This document shows positions 1 through 8,672 of a stretch of 64,000 nucleotides of DNA, piece after piece. The notes under the pieces were generated by a model. It searched no databases. It was not told the origin of the DNA and was given only the letters and a program-made list of their open reading frames with translations. The position numbers were made by a program, and so were the translations under genes. The DNA is from Methylobacterium jeotgali (GTDB lineage Bacteria > Pseudomonadota > Alphaproteobacteria > Rhizobiales > Beijerinckiaceae). The stretch is taken from positions 1 through 64,000 of the forward strand of contig NZ_BPQR01000035.1 in NCBI RefSeq assembly GCF_022179345.1. Reading direction: 5' to 3'. The first letter of the stretch is position 1; each line of letters starts with the position of its first letter.

Positions 1-1
1 C

Positions 2-664
2 GACACGGCCGCGATCCCCGGCGAGCCGGATCCCATGCGGCTGATGCGCCGCGGCGACGAGTTCTCGATCGTGCCGACCACGATCGAGCTCATGAACAAC
101 CGCCTGCGCGGCTCCGAGCAGGCGCTCGGCACCCTCACCTGCCAGCGGCTGCGGGACCGGGCGCGGCCCCGCATCCTGATCGGCGGCCTCGGCATGGGCT
201 TCACCCTGCGCGCGGCGCTGGACGCCCTCCCGCCCTCGGCGCAGGTGACGGTGGCCGAGCTGATGCCCGCCGTCGTGGACTGGGCGCGGGGGCCGCTCGC
301 GCCGCTCTTCGCCGGCAGCCTCGACGACCCGCGGGTGGAGGTGCGGGTGGAGGACGTCAACCGCACGATCCAGTCCGGCCCCGAGGCCTTCGACGCCATC
401 CTCCTCGACGTGGACAACGGCCCGGAGGGGCTGACGCGCCGCTCCAACGACCGGCTCTACGACGTCTGGGGGCTGGGGCGGGCCCGCTACGCCCTGCGGC
501 CGGGCGGCATTCTGGCGGTCTGGTCGGGCTCTCCCGACCGCCGCTTCAAGAGCCGGCTGCAGCGCTGCGGCTTCGCGGTCGACGAGCAGCGCGTCCACGC
601 CAACGGCCGCTCCGGCCGCCGGCACGTCCTCTGGCTCGCCACCCGGCCTTCCGGGCGGGATTAG
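2..664 (+). CDS. Spermidine-synthase-like SAM-dependent methyltransferase (5' end outside window)
   Basis: The reading frame is open to the left edge, so the gene is probably truncated there; the first internal ATG is at 35. The product has a Rossmann-type glycine motif (GGLGMGFT), an acidic strand end (VAELMP) and a DVDNGP segment, as in polyamine aminopropyltransferase-like proteins of Rhizobiales. It lacks the complete tetramerisation domain of true spermidine synthases, so a methyltransferase or aminopropyltransferase of unknown substrate is the safest call. It ends 13 bases before the convergent LysR gene. Confidence 0.75.
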   Translation, partial: DTAAIPGEPDPMRLMRRGDEFSIVPTTIELMNNRLRGSEQALGTLTCQRLRDRARPRILIGGLGMGFTLRAALDALPPSAQVTVAELMPAVVDWARGPLAPLFAGSLDDPRVEVRVEDVNRTIQSGPEAFDAILLDVDNGPEGLTRRSNDRLYDVWGLGRARYALRPGGILAVWSGSPDRRFKSRLQRCGFAVDEQRVHANGRSGRRHVLWLATRPSGRD

Positions 665-676
665 GCTCCGGGCCTC

Positions 677-1615
677 CTACCCGCCGGCACCGCGTCCCGC
701 GGCGCGATCATGCGCCCAGGGAGCGCTCGACAGCCGCCGCGCCAGGAAGTCGATCAGGGCCGTGACCCGCGCCGGGCGGGGCTCGCCGGGCGGCATCACG
801 AGGTGCAGGGCGATGGGCGGCGCCTGCCAGTCGGCGAGCACCCGCTCGAGCCGGCCGGCCTCCAGATCGTCCCAGATCATGAAGTCCGGCTGCAGGGCGA
901 GGCCGAGCCCGGCCCGCAGCGCCGGCACCAGCGCCTCGGCGTTGTTCGCCCGCAGGCACGCCCGCGGCGCCACGACCGCCGCGCGCCCGTCCGGATGGGT
1001 GAAGCGCCAGCGGTCGGCGCTCGGGAGATAGGCGTAGCCGAGGCAGGCGTGGTCGAGGAGTTCGTCCGGGTGCGCGGGCCGTCCCCGCTCCGCGAGGTAG
1101 CTCGGGGCCCCGACCACGGAGCGGCGCACCTCGCAGAGGCGGCGCGCCTTCAGCGCGGAATCGGGCAGGGCCGCGATGCGCAGGCCGATGTCGAAGCCGA
1201 GCCCGACGAGGTCGACGGTCGCGTCGGACAGGTGCAGGTCGACCGCGACGTTCGGGTGCCGCGCCAGGAACTCCGGCAGGAGCGGGGCCACGTGCATCAC
1301 CCCGAAGCTCATGGGGGCGGCGAGGCGGACGAGCCCGCGGGGCTCGGCGGCGTCCGCGCTCGCCCGCGCCTCGGCCGCCTCCCCTTCCGCGAGGATGCGT
1401 GCCGCGCCCTCGCGTGCGGCGAGCCCCGCCTCGGTGAGCGCCAGCTTGCGGGAGCTGCGGTGGAACAGGCGCGCCCCGATCCGGGTCTCGAGCCGCCCGA
1501 CCGCCTTCGAGACGGTGCCCTTCGACAGGCCGAGATCCACCGCCGCCGCGCTGAAGGAGCCAGTCTCCGCCACCTTCGCGAACACGGCCCAGGCCTCGAA
1601 ATCCGGAAGTCTCAT
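677..1615 (-). CDS. LysR-family transcriptional regulator
   Basis: A 312-residue protein with an N-terminal winged helix-turn-helix (about residues 5-62, VFAKVAETGSFSAAAVDLGL then KGTVSKAVGRLE) and a C-terminal substrate-binding domain of the CrgA/AaeR subgroup. The frame continues upstream to 1735, but the ATG at 1615 gives the standard LysR N-terminus (MRLPDFEAW) and leaves the operator upstream. It is divergent from a ring-cleaving dioxygenase gene and separated from it by a perfect inverted repeat at 1627-1650. It probably controls the dioxygenase and hydrolases to its right and its own expression; a quinone or phenolic inducer is inferred. Confidence 0.9.
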   Translation of the reverse strand: MRLPDFEAWAVFAKVAETGSFSAAAVDLGLSKGTVSKAVGRLETRIGARLFHRSSRKLALTEAGLAAREGAARILAEGEAAEARASADAAEPRGLVRLAAPMSFGVMHVAPLLPEFLARHPNVAVDLHLSDATVDLVGLGFDIGLRIAALPDSALKARRLCEVRRSVVGAPSYLAERGRPAHPDELLDHACLGYAYLPSADRWRFTHPDGRAAVVAPRACLRANNAEALVPALRAGLGLALQPDFMIWDDLEAGRLERVLADWQAPPIALHLVMPPGEPRPARVTALIDFLARRLSSAPWAHDRAAGRGAGG

Positions 1616-1626
1616 GGTTCGATCCA

Positions 1627-1650
1627 GAAACGATGGTTTTCCATCGTTTC
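1627..1650. promoter_or_regulatory. Perfect inverted repeat, LysR operator candidate
   Basis: Arms GAAACGATGG and CCATCGTTTC are perfectly complementary around a TTTT spacer. The site lies between the divergent LysR and dioxygenase genes. A degenerate copy, 19 of 24 positions identical, lies at 3404-3427 before the second hydrolase gene, suggesting one regulator for both promoters. Confidence 0.6.
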
Positions 1651-1733
1651 CATTTTCTCCGGATCGGGCAAGGGCCAGATTGCGGTCATCGAGACGGCGC
1701 CGTCCGCGCCGCTCTCCCAGGGGAGTTCCCGCC

Positions 1734-2663
1734 ATGACCGAGACCGGCCTTCACCACTTCACCGCCTTCTCCGGGCCCGCGGAGCGCAATGTCGGCTTCT
1801 ACACCGGCGTGCTCGGCCTGCGGCTCGTGAAGAAGACCGTCAACTTCGACGATCCGGGCACCTACCACCTCTACTACGGCGACGAGACCGGGCAGCCCGG
1901 CACGATCCTGACCTTCTTCCCCATCGCCCACGCCGCCCCCGGCCGCGTCGGCGTCGGGGAGACGGGGGAGACGGCCTTCCGGGTGCCGCTCGCCTCGATC
2001 GGCTGGTGGGTGCAGCGCCTGATCGAGAAGGGCGTCGCCCACGAGACGCCCGCGACCGCCTTCGGGGAGCCGGTGCTGCGCCTGCGCGACCCCGACGGCA
2101 CGATGCTGGCGCTCGTCGGCGTCGCGGAGGACGGAGCGGCGCCGGCCTGGTCGGCGGGGGGCGTGCCGGTCGAGCACGCGGTCCGCGGGCTGCACGGCGT
2201 CACCCTGCTCCTCGACAGGGCGGCGGCGACGGGGCGGATCCTCACGGACGCGCTCGGGTTTCGCGAGACCGGCCGGGAGGGGTCCTCGACCCGCTACGCC
2301 GGCAGCGCCGGGCGGGGCGCCTTCGTCACCCTGCGGGAGGTCGGCGGCTTCCTGCGCGGCCGGCCGGGCGCCGGCTCGGTCCACCACATCGCCTTCCGTG
2401 CCGCAGACGACGCGGCGCAGGCGGCCATGGCCGAGCGGCTCGCGAGCGAGCACGGGCTCGTCGTCACCGAGCAGCGGGACCGGCAATACTTCCGCTCGGT
2501 CTACTTCCGCGAGCCCGGCGGCGTCCTGTTCGAGATCGCCACCGACAGTCCCGGCTTCGGCGTGGATGAGCCCGTGGCCGAGCTCGGCCGCGTCCTGAAG
2601 CTGCCCGCCTTCCTCGAACCGCACCGGGCCACGATCGAGCAGGCGCTGCCCGCCGTCGCCTGA
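1734..2663 (+). CDS. Ring-cleaving dioxygenase, VOC/glyoxalase superfamily (MhqO-like)
   Basis: About 309 residues with two vicinal-oxygen-chelate modules: an N-terminal one beginning GLHHFTAFSG and a C-terminal one beginning RGLHGVTLL. Candidate metal ligands are the histidine in GLHH, the histidine in SVHHIAF and the glutamate in LFEIATD. MhqO/MhqA-type proteins cleave hydroquinones or catechols and protect against quinone stress. The ATG at 1734 is chosen because it places the first metal-binding strand at residue 6. It is followed after 69 bases by an MhqD-like hydrolase, the pairing seen in Bacillus mhq operons. The exact substrate is unknown. Confidence 0.85.
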   Translation: MTETGLHHFTAFSGPAERNVGFYTGVLGLRLVKKTVNFDDPGTYHLYYGDETGQPGTILTFFPIAHAAPGRVGVGETGETAFRVPLASIGWWVQRLIEKGVAHETPATAFGEPVLRLRDPDGTMLALVGVAEDGAAPAWSAGGVPVEHAVRGLHGVTLLLDRAAATGRILTDALGFRETGREGSSTRYAGSAGRGAFVTLREVGGFLRGRPGAGSVHHIAFRAADDAAQAAMAERLASEHGLVVTEQRDRQYFRSVYFREPGGVLFEIATDSPGFGVDEPVAELGRVLKLPAFLEPHRATIEQALPAVA

Positions 2664-2732
2664 CCCGTCCCTTCACACACGACCTCCGATCCTCCCGCGC
2701 GAGGGTCGGAGGGGCCTGCCAGGAGAACCTCC

Positions 2733-3374
2733 ATGCGTCCCAGCGACCTCTCCTTCCTCCACCGCTTCGAGCCGGGCGACGGCTCCGCGCGGCCGCCGCT
2801 GCTGCTCCTTCACGGGACCGGCGGCGACGAGGGCGACCTCCTGCCGCTGGGCCGGATGGCCGCGCCGGGCGCCGCCCTGCTCTCCCCGCGCGGACAGGTG
2901 CTGGAGCACGGCCAGCCCCGCTTCTTCCGGCGCCTCGCCGAGGGAGTGTTCGACGAGGCGGACCTGCGCCGGCGCGTCGAGGACCTCGCCGGCTTCGTCG
3001 CCGAGGCCCGGGCCGCCTACGGGCTGCCGGCCCCGGTGGCCCTCGGCTTCTCGAACGGCGCCAACATCGCCGCCGCGATGCTGCTGCTGCGACCCGACGT
3101 GCTCGCGGGAGCGGCCCTCGTGCGGGCGATGACCCCCCTCGCCTCGCCCCCGCAGGCGCGGCTCGACGGACGGCCGGTGCTGATGCTGTCGGGGGCGATG
3201 GACCCGATCGTGCCGCTGGCGAACGCCGACCGGCTCGCCGGACAGCTCACCGAGGCCGGCGCATGGCTCGATCGTCGCATCCTGCCCGCCGGGCACGGGC
3301 TCGGCCAGGCCGACGTCGCGGCCCTGTCGGCGTGGTTCGCATCGACCGCCATGCAGGGCGCGAACGCTGCCTGA
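2733..3374 (+). CDS. MhqD-like alpha/beta hydrolase (carboxylesterase/phospholipase family)
   Basis: 213 residues, the usual size for the carboxylesterase/phospholipase family. A catalytic triad is visible: Ser107 in GFSNGAN, Asp157 in AMDPIVP and His188 in PAGHGL; the oxyanion region is LLLHGTGGDEGD. It has no signal peptide, so it is cytoplasmic. The position directly after an MhqO-like dioxygenase suggests hydrolysis of ring-fission or quinone-adduct products. A GGAG ribosome binding site precedes the ATG. It is probably co-transcribed with the dioxygenase. Confidence 0.85.
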   Translation: MRPSDLSFLHRFEPGDGSARPPLLLLHGTGGDEGDLLPLGRMAAPGAALLSPRGQVLEHGQPRFFRRLAEGVFDEADLRRRVEDLAGFVAEARAAYGLPAPVALGFSNGANIAAAMLLLRPDVLAGAALVRAMTPLASPPQARLDGRPVLMLSGAMDPIVPLANADRLAGQLTEAGAWLDRRILPAGHGLGQADVAALSAWFASTAMQGANAA

Positions 3375-3403
3375 GGAGACGTGCTTCGATAGTCGTCGAA
3401 ACA

Positions 3404-3427
3404 GAAACGATGCCTTTCGAAGGTTTC
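3404..3427. promoter_or_regulatory. Second LysR operator candidate (degenerate copy)
   Basis: The segment has the layout GAAACGATG, then CCTTTCGAAGG, then TTTC, and matches the site at 1627-1650 at 19 of 24 bases. It is nested in a longer inverted repeat with arms AAACAGAAAC (3399-3408) and GTTTCTGTTT (3423-3432). It lies 117 bases before the next hydrolase gene. Confidence 0.5.
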
Positions 3428-3543
3428 TGTTTTGCGGAAGCGAGAATCACGCGACAGTAGATACGCCGGATGGGAAGCGCCCGGCGATCCCGAGGGCCTC
3501 GAGGCCCGCGATCACCACCACGCTTCACGCGCAGGAGACCCCC

Positions 3544-4380
3544 ATGCCCTTCGTCACCACCGCCGACGGCACCGAGATCTTCTTCAAGGACTGGGGACCG
3601 AAGGACGCCCAGCCGATCGTGTTCCACCACGGCTGGCCGCTCTCGTCCGACGACTGGGACGCGCAGATGCTGTTCTTCGCGGGCCACGGCTACCGGGTCG
3701 TCGCCCATGACCGCCGCGGCCACGGCCGCTCCGCGCAGGTCCCGGACGGGCACGACATGGACCACTACGCCGCCGACGCCTCGGCGGTCGCCGAGCATCT
3801 CAACCTGAGGAACGCCGTGCATATCGGCCACTCGACCGGCGGCGGCGAGGTCGCCCGCTACGTCGCGAAGCACGGCGAGCCGCAGGGGCGCGTCGCCAAG
3901 GCGGTGCTGGTGAGCGCCGTGCCGCCGCTGATGCTGAAGACCGAGGCCAACCCGGAGGGCCTGCCGATCGAGGTCTTCGACGGCTTCCGCAAGGCGCTCG
4001 CCGACAACCGCGCCCAGTTCTTCCTCGACGTCCCGACCGGCCCCTTCTACGGCTTCAACCGGGAGGGCGCCGAGGTCCATCAGGGCGTCATCCGCAACTG
4101 GTGGCGGCAGGGCATGATGGGCTCGGCGCTGGCGCATTACGCGGGCATCAAGGCCTTCTCCGAGACCGACCAGACCGAGGACCTGAAGGCGATCTCGGTG
4201 CCGACCCTCGTGCTCCACGGCGAGGACGACCAGATCGTGCCGATCCACGACGCGGCCCTGAAGGCGATCGAGCTGCTGCGCAACGGCACGCTCAAGACCT
4301 ATCCCGGCCTCTCCCACGGCATGCTCACCGTGAACGCCGACCTCCTCAACGCCGATCTGCTGGCCTTCGTGCGCGGCTGA
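3544..4380 (+). CDS. Alpha/beta hydrolase, non-heme chloroperoxidase/arylesterase-like
   Basis: 278 residues, typical of the cofactor-free haloperoxidase/esterase family. The nucleophile elbow GHSTGGG places Ser97, with Asp228 in HGEDDQIVP and His258 in LSHGML completing the triad. The oxyanion motif HHGWPLS lies at residues 28-34. It is cytoplasmic, with no signal peptide. An AGGAG site precedes the ATG. It probably belongs to the same LysR regulon as the upstream pair. Such enzymes usually act as esterases or lactonases, and the perhydrolase activity is generally a side reaction. Confidence 0.9.
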   Translation: MPFVTTADGTEIFFKDWGPKDAQPIVFHHGWPLSSDDWDAQMLFFAGHGYRVVAHDRRGHGRSAQVPDGHDMDHYAADASAVAEHLNLRNAVHIGHSTGGGEVARYVAKHGEPQGRVAKAVLVSAVPPLMLKTEANPEGLPIEVFDGFRKALADNRAQFFLDVPTGPFYGFNREGAEVHQGVIRNWWRQGMMGSALAHYAGIKAFSETDQTEDLKAISVPTLVLHGEDDQIVPIHDAALKAIELLRNGTLKTYPGLSHGMLTVNADLLNADLLAFVRG

Positions 4381-4387
4381 CCGGCGC

Positions 4388-4422
4388 GCCGCCCCGCCCG
4401 GCGATGCGCCGGGCGGGGCGGC
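4388..4422. terminator. Strong GC hairpin between convergent genes
   Basis: Perfect 16-bp arms (4388-4403 and 4407-4422) around an ATG loop, between a plus-strand hydrolase and a minus-strand Crp/Fnr gene. There is no T tract, so it may act as a hairpin aiding bidirectional termination. Confidence 0.6.
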
Positions 4423-4442
4423 GTCGGCCCGCGCGCTGGGGC

Positions 4443-5207
4443 TCAGCCCTCGGTGAGCACGATCTCCTGGAGCCGGCCCGGCCGGACCAGGCGGATATGG
4501 GCCCTGTCGATGGCGATGACGCCCTCCCGCTGGAAGCGCTTGAGCATCATCGTCACCCATTGCCGGGTCGAGCCGACCAGGGCGGCGATCTCGTCGTGGG
4601 TGATGCGGCGGCGGATGACCACCGTGCCGTCCTCCGGCGTGCCGTAGAGCGCGCCGAGGTTGATGAGGAGCTGGGCCAGCCGCTCGATCACCGAGCGGGT
4701 GCCGAGCATCTGCGCCATCGCCGTGTAGCAGCGGCCCTTGGCCTCCAGCGCCTCGATCAGGCAGAGGGCGAAGTTCGGCATCTGGCGGACGAGCCCGCGC
4801 AGGGTCGCGCTCGACAGGATCGTCACCCGCACCGGCTCGATCGCCACCCCCGACCACTGGTGGACGCCGCCTCCGGAGATGCTCGGGCCGCCGATGAAGT
4901 GCCCCGGCGTCCAGTAGGCCAGCGTCACCTGCCGGCCGGAGGGGCCGGAATAGAACACCCGCACCCGGCCGGACTCGATCAGGAAGATGCCCTCGTGCGG
5001 CTCGCCCTGCGTGAACACGCTCTCGCCGGGGGCGAGGCCGACGGCGCGTCCGGCCTGGCGCAGCCTTTCGGCCTCCGCCGGCGTCAGCCGGTCGAGGAAG
5101 CCGGCGCCGTCGTCGAGCCCCTCGATGGTCTCGCTGAGGAAGAGCGCGCTGGCGATCAGCGGCGCCGGCCTGCGGCGTTCGGGAAGGGGGAGCGGCGCCG
5201 ACGACAT
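4443..5207 (-). CDS. Crp/Fnr-family transcriptional regulator
   Basis: 254 residues. An N-terminal cyclic-nucleotide-binding-like beta roll (about 36-150, with GESVFTQGEPHEGIFLIESG) is followed by a dimerisation helix and a C-terminal HTH_Crp domain (about 170-245, with THDEIAALVGSTRQWVTMML). There is no N-terminal four-cysteine cluster, so it is not an oxygen-sensing FNR. It is divergent from the NitT/TauT-type ABC importer, with a 308-base intergenic region containing inverted repeats, so it may regulate that importer; this is inferred from position only. Confidence 0.88.
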   Translation of the reverse strand: MSSAPLPLPERRRPAPLIASALFLSETIEGLDDGAGFLDRLTPAEAERLRQAGRAVGLAPGESVFTQGEPHEGIFLIESGRVRVFYSGPSGRQVTLAYWTPGHFIGGPSISGGGVHQWSGVAIEPVRVTILSSATLRGLVRQMPNFALCLIEALEAKGRCYTAMAQMLGTRSVIERLAQLLINLGALYGTPEDGTVVIRRRITHDEIAALVGSTRQWVTMMLKRFQREGVIAIDRAHIRLVRPGRLQEIVLTEG

Positions 5208-5515
5208 CGATGCAACCGGGGCTGGAGCCAGCCCCGATCGGAGGCCGCGGGGCGGAGCGGCCGATTATCGGGCGGTTCGCCCCTGGAGCAATTCCAAAGA
5301 TCGGATCGCACCGCAAAAGATGCTCTCCGGACAAGTCGTTCCGGGAGATGTTCTTTCTCTGTCGCGATGAAGGCACGCGCGAAGAACGGCGAACATCTTG
5401 CGGATGAAATTAATTGCTCGCCGCAATGCAGCAGACCAGGGCTTGAATGCAGCGTCGCCCTGCCGCGGAACGCCCGTTCCCGGCACCCCGCCCGCCTCCC
5501 CGATGGAGCCCGACC
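5208..5515. promoter_or_regulatory. Divergent control region between Crp/Fnr gene and ABC importer
   Basis: This 308-base gap holds no convincing gene. It contains a short dyad ATTGC-N5-GCAAT at 5413-5427, which fits the LysR-type T-N11-A pattern, and a wide dyad GATGTTC (5347-5353) with GAACATC (5391-5397). A GGAG site at 5505-5508 decides the GTG start at 5516. Local GC is lower than in the flanking genes, as expected of a promoter. Confidence 0.4.
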
Positions 5516-6946
5516 GTGCCGCTCTCCCGCAGCCTCGCCGCCCTGCTGCTCTCCGCCACCGCGACCCTCGTCACGAGCCTCGGCGCGGCGCGGGCCGAGA
5601 CCATCCGCGTCGCGGTGGGCACGCAGGACACCACCATCAACTGCGCCACGGGCGGCCTCCTGATCCGCGAGCTGAAGCTCCTGGAGAAGCACCTGCCGCG
5701 GGACGGTAAGTACAAGGACGCGACCTACGACATCCAGTGGCGCAACTTCACCAGCGGCGCGCCGCTCACCAACGAGATGGTGGCGGGCAAGCTCGACCTT
5801 GGCGCCATGGCCGACTTCCCGGGCTCGCTGAACGGCTACGCCTTCAACAAGGCGGGCCGGCAGAGCCTGTTCATCTCGGTGCTCTCGGGCAGCATCAAGG
5901 GCAGCGGCAACGGCATCGTGGTGCCGGTCGAGTCGCCGGTGCAGTCCCTCGCGGCGCTGAAGGGCAAGACCATCTCGGTGCCCTTCGCCTCGACCGCCCA
6001 CGGCCTGCTCCTGCGGGCGGTGAAGGCACAGGGCTGGGACCCGGAGCGGGACGTGACCATCATCACCCAGGCCCCGGAGGTGGCGGGCTCGGCGCTCAAG
6101 GCCAACAAGATCGAGGCGCATGCCGACTTCGTGCCCTTCGCCGAGCTGTTCCCCTGGCGGGGCATCGCCCGCAAGATCTACGACGGCGCGCAGGCGAACG
6201 CCCCGACCTTCCACGGCTCCCTGGTCGATGCGGCCTATGCCGAGAAGTACCCGGAGGTCGTCACCGCCTATCTCGAGGCCGCGATCGAGGCGGACGCCCT
6301 CTTCGCGGCCGAGCCCGAGACGTATTCCGAGCTGATCGAGAAGGTCACCGGCATCGAGGCGGAGGTCGCCTACCTGTTCCACGGCCCCCTCGGGCTTCAG
6401 ACCCGGGACGTGACCTGGAAGCCCGAGTACCGTCAGGCGGTGAAGACCTCCTTCGAGACCCTGAAGCTCCTGAAGAAGGCCGATTCGGACATCGACCTCG
6501 ACCGCTTCGTGAACGACCGCTTCATCCGCGCGGCGGCGGCGAAGGCCGGGATCGACTACGAGGCCCGGCTGAGGGACTACGGGCAACGGCCGCTTGCCGC
6601 CAGCGACGCCGTCACGGGCAAGCCGATCGCCGACCCGAACCGGGTCGCGCAGATCTGGGTCAAGGGCGAGCCCAAGGTCCGCCACTACGCCTCGCCGGAG
6701 GGCGCGTTCTCCGCGCTCGCCGAGATCGAGAAGGGCGGCGGGCAGGCCCGCGTCGTCTACGCGCAGGACCGCGAGAGCGGCATCAAGCTCTTCGCGAACC
6801 AGGCCTGGTTCGTCCGCGACGGCGAGCGGCGGCTCAGCGCCTTCTTGCTCAAGGGCGACGCGGAGGCCTACGCCAAGGCGCAGGGCGGCGAGGTCGTCGA
6901 CTACGCCGCGGCGCGGGCCGGCACCACCCAGCTGACCGCGCGATGA
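5516..6946 (+). CDS. NitT/TauT-type ABC substrate-binding protein with NosL-like C-terminal domain
   Basis: The frame opens at 5447, but the GTG at 5516 has a GGAG site 7 bases upstream and gives a clean Sec signal peptide ending near GAARAE. About residues 28-330 form a periplasmic binding fold of the nitrate/sulfonate/taurine class (NFTSGAPLTNEMVAGKLDLG). Such proteins are normally near 330 residues; this one has 476. The extra tail (from IWVKGEP onward) ends with AFLLKGDAEAYAKAQGG, which resembles the metal-chaperone NosL family. The fusion is unusual, and the ligand is unknown; a sulfonate or metal-linked anion is possible. It overlaps the permease gene by ATGA. Confidence 0.85.
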   Translation: MPLSRSLAALLLSATATLVTSLGAARAETIRVAVGTQDTTINCATGGLLIRELKLLEKHLPRDGKYKDATYDIQWRNFTSGAPLTNEMVAGKLDLGAMADFPGSLNGYAFNKAGRQSLFISVLSGSIKGSGNGIVVPVESPVQSLAALKGKTISVPFASTAHGLLLRAVKAQGWDPERDVTIITQAPEVAGSALKANKIEAHADFVPFAELFPWRGIARKIYDGAQANAPTFHGSLVDAAYAEKYPEVVTAYLEAAIEADALFAAEPETYSELIEKVTGIEAEVAYLFHGPLGLQTRDVTWKPEYRQAVKTSFETLKLLKKADSDIDLDRFVNDRFIRAAAAKAGIDYEARLRDYGQRPLAASDAVTGKPIADPNRVAQIWVKGEPKVRHYASPEGAFSALAEIEKGGGQARVVYAQDRESGIKLFANQAWFVRDGERRLSAFLLKGDAEAYAKAQGGEVVDYAAARAGTTQLTAR

Positions 6947-7812
6947 GCGGGGCCGCGATCGAAGCCCCGGCGGCGATCCTCGACGGGGCCGCCGCCGGGC
7001 GCTCCCGGACGCGCAACGCCATGGCGCGCGGGGGCCTGCCCCTGCGCCGCCTCGCCCTGCGGGGCGCGGCGCTGGCGCTGGCGCTCCTCGCCTGGCACCT
7101 CCTGGCGAGCGCCCGGCTCGATCTCGGGGTCGTCACCTTCCGCAACGTGCCCACCCCCGTCGAGGCGGCCCGCGCCGCCTGGGCGCTGATCCAGTCGCCG
7201 AAGCTCGCCGCGCATCTCGGGGCGAGCCTGGCGCGGGTGCTCTCCGGCTTCCTGGCCGCGCTCGCCGCCGGGGTGGCGCTCGGCCTCGTCATCGGCCGCT
7301 CGCGAACCGCCGCCGACCTGCTTCTGCCGCCCCTCGAGGTGCTGCGGCCGATCCCGGCGGTGGCCTGGATCCCGCTGGCGATCCTGATGTTCCCCTCCTC
7401 CGAGCTGTCGATGGCCTTCATCACCTTCACGGGCGCGCTGTTCCCGATCCTGCTCAGCACGATCCACGGCGTCGAAGGGGTCAATCCCAGGCTGGTGGCC
7501 GCCGCCCGCAGCCTCGGGGCGGGACGGGGCGCGATCCTGCGGGAGGTGATCGTGCCCGGCGCCGCGCCCAGCATCATCACCGGCGCGGCGATCGGCATGG
7601 GCACGGCCTGGTTCTGCCTGGTGACCGCCGAGATGATCTCCGGCCAGTACGGGATCGGCTACTTCACCTGGGAATCCTACACGCTCCAGAACTACGACGA
7701 CATCGTCGTCGGCATGCTGCTCATCGGGCTTCTCGGCATGGGCTCGAGCCTCGCCGTGCGCCGGCTCGGCGCGCTCGCGACCCCCTGGATCGGCGCGGGA
7801 GAGACGCGATGA
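6943..7812 (+). CDS. NitT/TauT-type ABC transporter permease
   Basis: 289 residues with about six transmembrane helices and the binding-protein-dependent transport EAA loop (VAAARSLGAGRGAILREVIVP). It belongs to the SsuC/TauC class of inner-membrane permeases. It starts at an ATGA overlap with the binding-protein gene and ends in an ATGA overlap with the ATPase gene, so the three are translationally coupled. The N-terminal 25 residues before the first helix are rich in alanine and arginine and cytoplasmic. Confidence 0.92.
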   Translation: MSGAAIEAPAAILDGAAAGRSRTRNAMARGGLPLRRLALRGAALALALLAWHLLASARLDLGVVTFRNVPTPVEAARAAWALIQSPKLAAHLGASLARVLSGFLAALAAGVALGLVIGRSRTAADLLLPPLEVLRPIPAVAWIPLAILMFPSSELSMAFITFTGALFPILLSTIHGVEGVNPRLVAAARSLGAGRGAILREVIVPGAAPSIITGAAIGMGTAWFCLVTAEMISGQYGIGYFTWESYTLQNYDDIVVGMLLIGLLGMGSSLAVRRLGALATPWIGAGETR

Positions 7813-8672
7813 GCGCGCCGCACGCCCCCGAAGCGCGTTCCCCCGCGTCCGGCGGGATCGCCGTCGACGCCGCCGCGATCCGCCTCGGCGAGGGCGCCAA
7901 CGCCTTCGACGTCGTCGAGGACATCGACCTCGCGATTCCCGACCGCCAGTTCGTGTGCCTGCTCGGCCCCTCGGGCTGCGGGAAGTCGACGCTCCTCGGG
8001 GCGCTCGCCGGCCACCTCGGCCTGAGCCGGGGCCGGGCGCTCCTCGACGGGCAGGCGATCCGCGAGCCGCATCCGGAGCGGGGCATCGTCTTCCAGCACC
8101 ACACCCTCTTCCCCTGGAAGAGCGTGATCGAGAACGTCGCCTTCGGCCTCAAGATGCAGGGCGTCGGCAGGGCCGAGCGGCTGGCGCGGGCGCGGGAGTA
8201 CCTCGCCCTCGTCGGGCTCGACGGCTTCGCGGAGCGCTACCCGGCGGAGCTGTCGGGCGGGATGCAGCAGCGGGTCGAGATCGCCCGCGTGCTCGTCAAC
8301 GGCCCCCGCGTGCTCCTCATGGACGAGCCCTTCGGCGCGCTCGACGCGCAGACCCGCCTCGTCATGCAGGAGCTGCTCCTCGACGTCTGGACGCGCCGGC
8401 GCACCACCGTGGTCTTCGTGACCCACGACATCGACGAGGCGCTGTTCCTCGGCGACCGTGTGCTGGTGATGACCCCGCGCCCCGGGCGCATCCTCGACGA
8501 CATCGCGGTGCCCTTCGCCCGGCCCCGGCGGCGCGACCTCGTGGCGGAGCCGGAGTTCGCCGCGCTGAAGCGCCGCTGCCTCGACCTGCTCCGCCCGCGG
8601 ACGGGCACGCATCCGCTGCCGCGCCTGACGCCGCTCGGCCTGCCGAACGGGGCGTCGAGCCCCGCATCCTGA
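7809..8672 (+). CDS. NitT/TauT-type ABC transporter ATP-binding protein
   Basis: 287 residues. Walker A is GPSGCGKST (about 55-63), the Q-loop is IVFQHHTLFPW, the signature is LSGGMQQR, Walker B is VLLMDEPFGALD and the switch histidine is in VTHDIDEA. This is the SsuB/TauB class. It is the last gene of the importer operon and overlaps the permease by ATGA. The C-terminus extends about 30 residues past the usual domain end, rich in proline and leucine. Confidence 0.92.
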   Translation: MSAPHAPEARSPASGGIAVDAAAIRLGEGANAFDVVEDIDLAIPDRQFVCLLGPSGCGKSTLLGALAGHLGLSRGRALLDGQAIREPHPERGIVFQHHTLFPWKSVIENVAFGLKMQGVGRAERLARAREYLALVGLDGFAERYPAELSGGMQQRVEIARVLVNGPRVLLMDEPFGALDAQTRLVMQELLLDVWTRRRTTVVFVTHDIDEALFLGDRVLVMTPRPGRILDDIAVPFARPRRRDLVAEPEFAALKRRCLDLLRPRTGTHPLPRLTPLGLPNGASSPAS

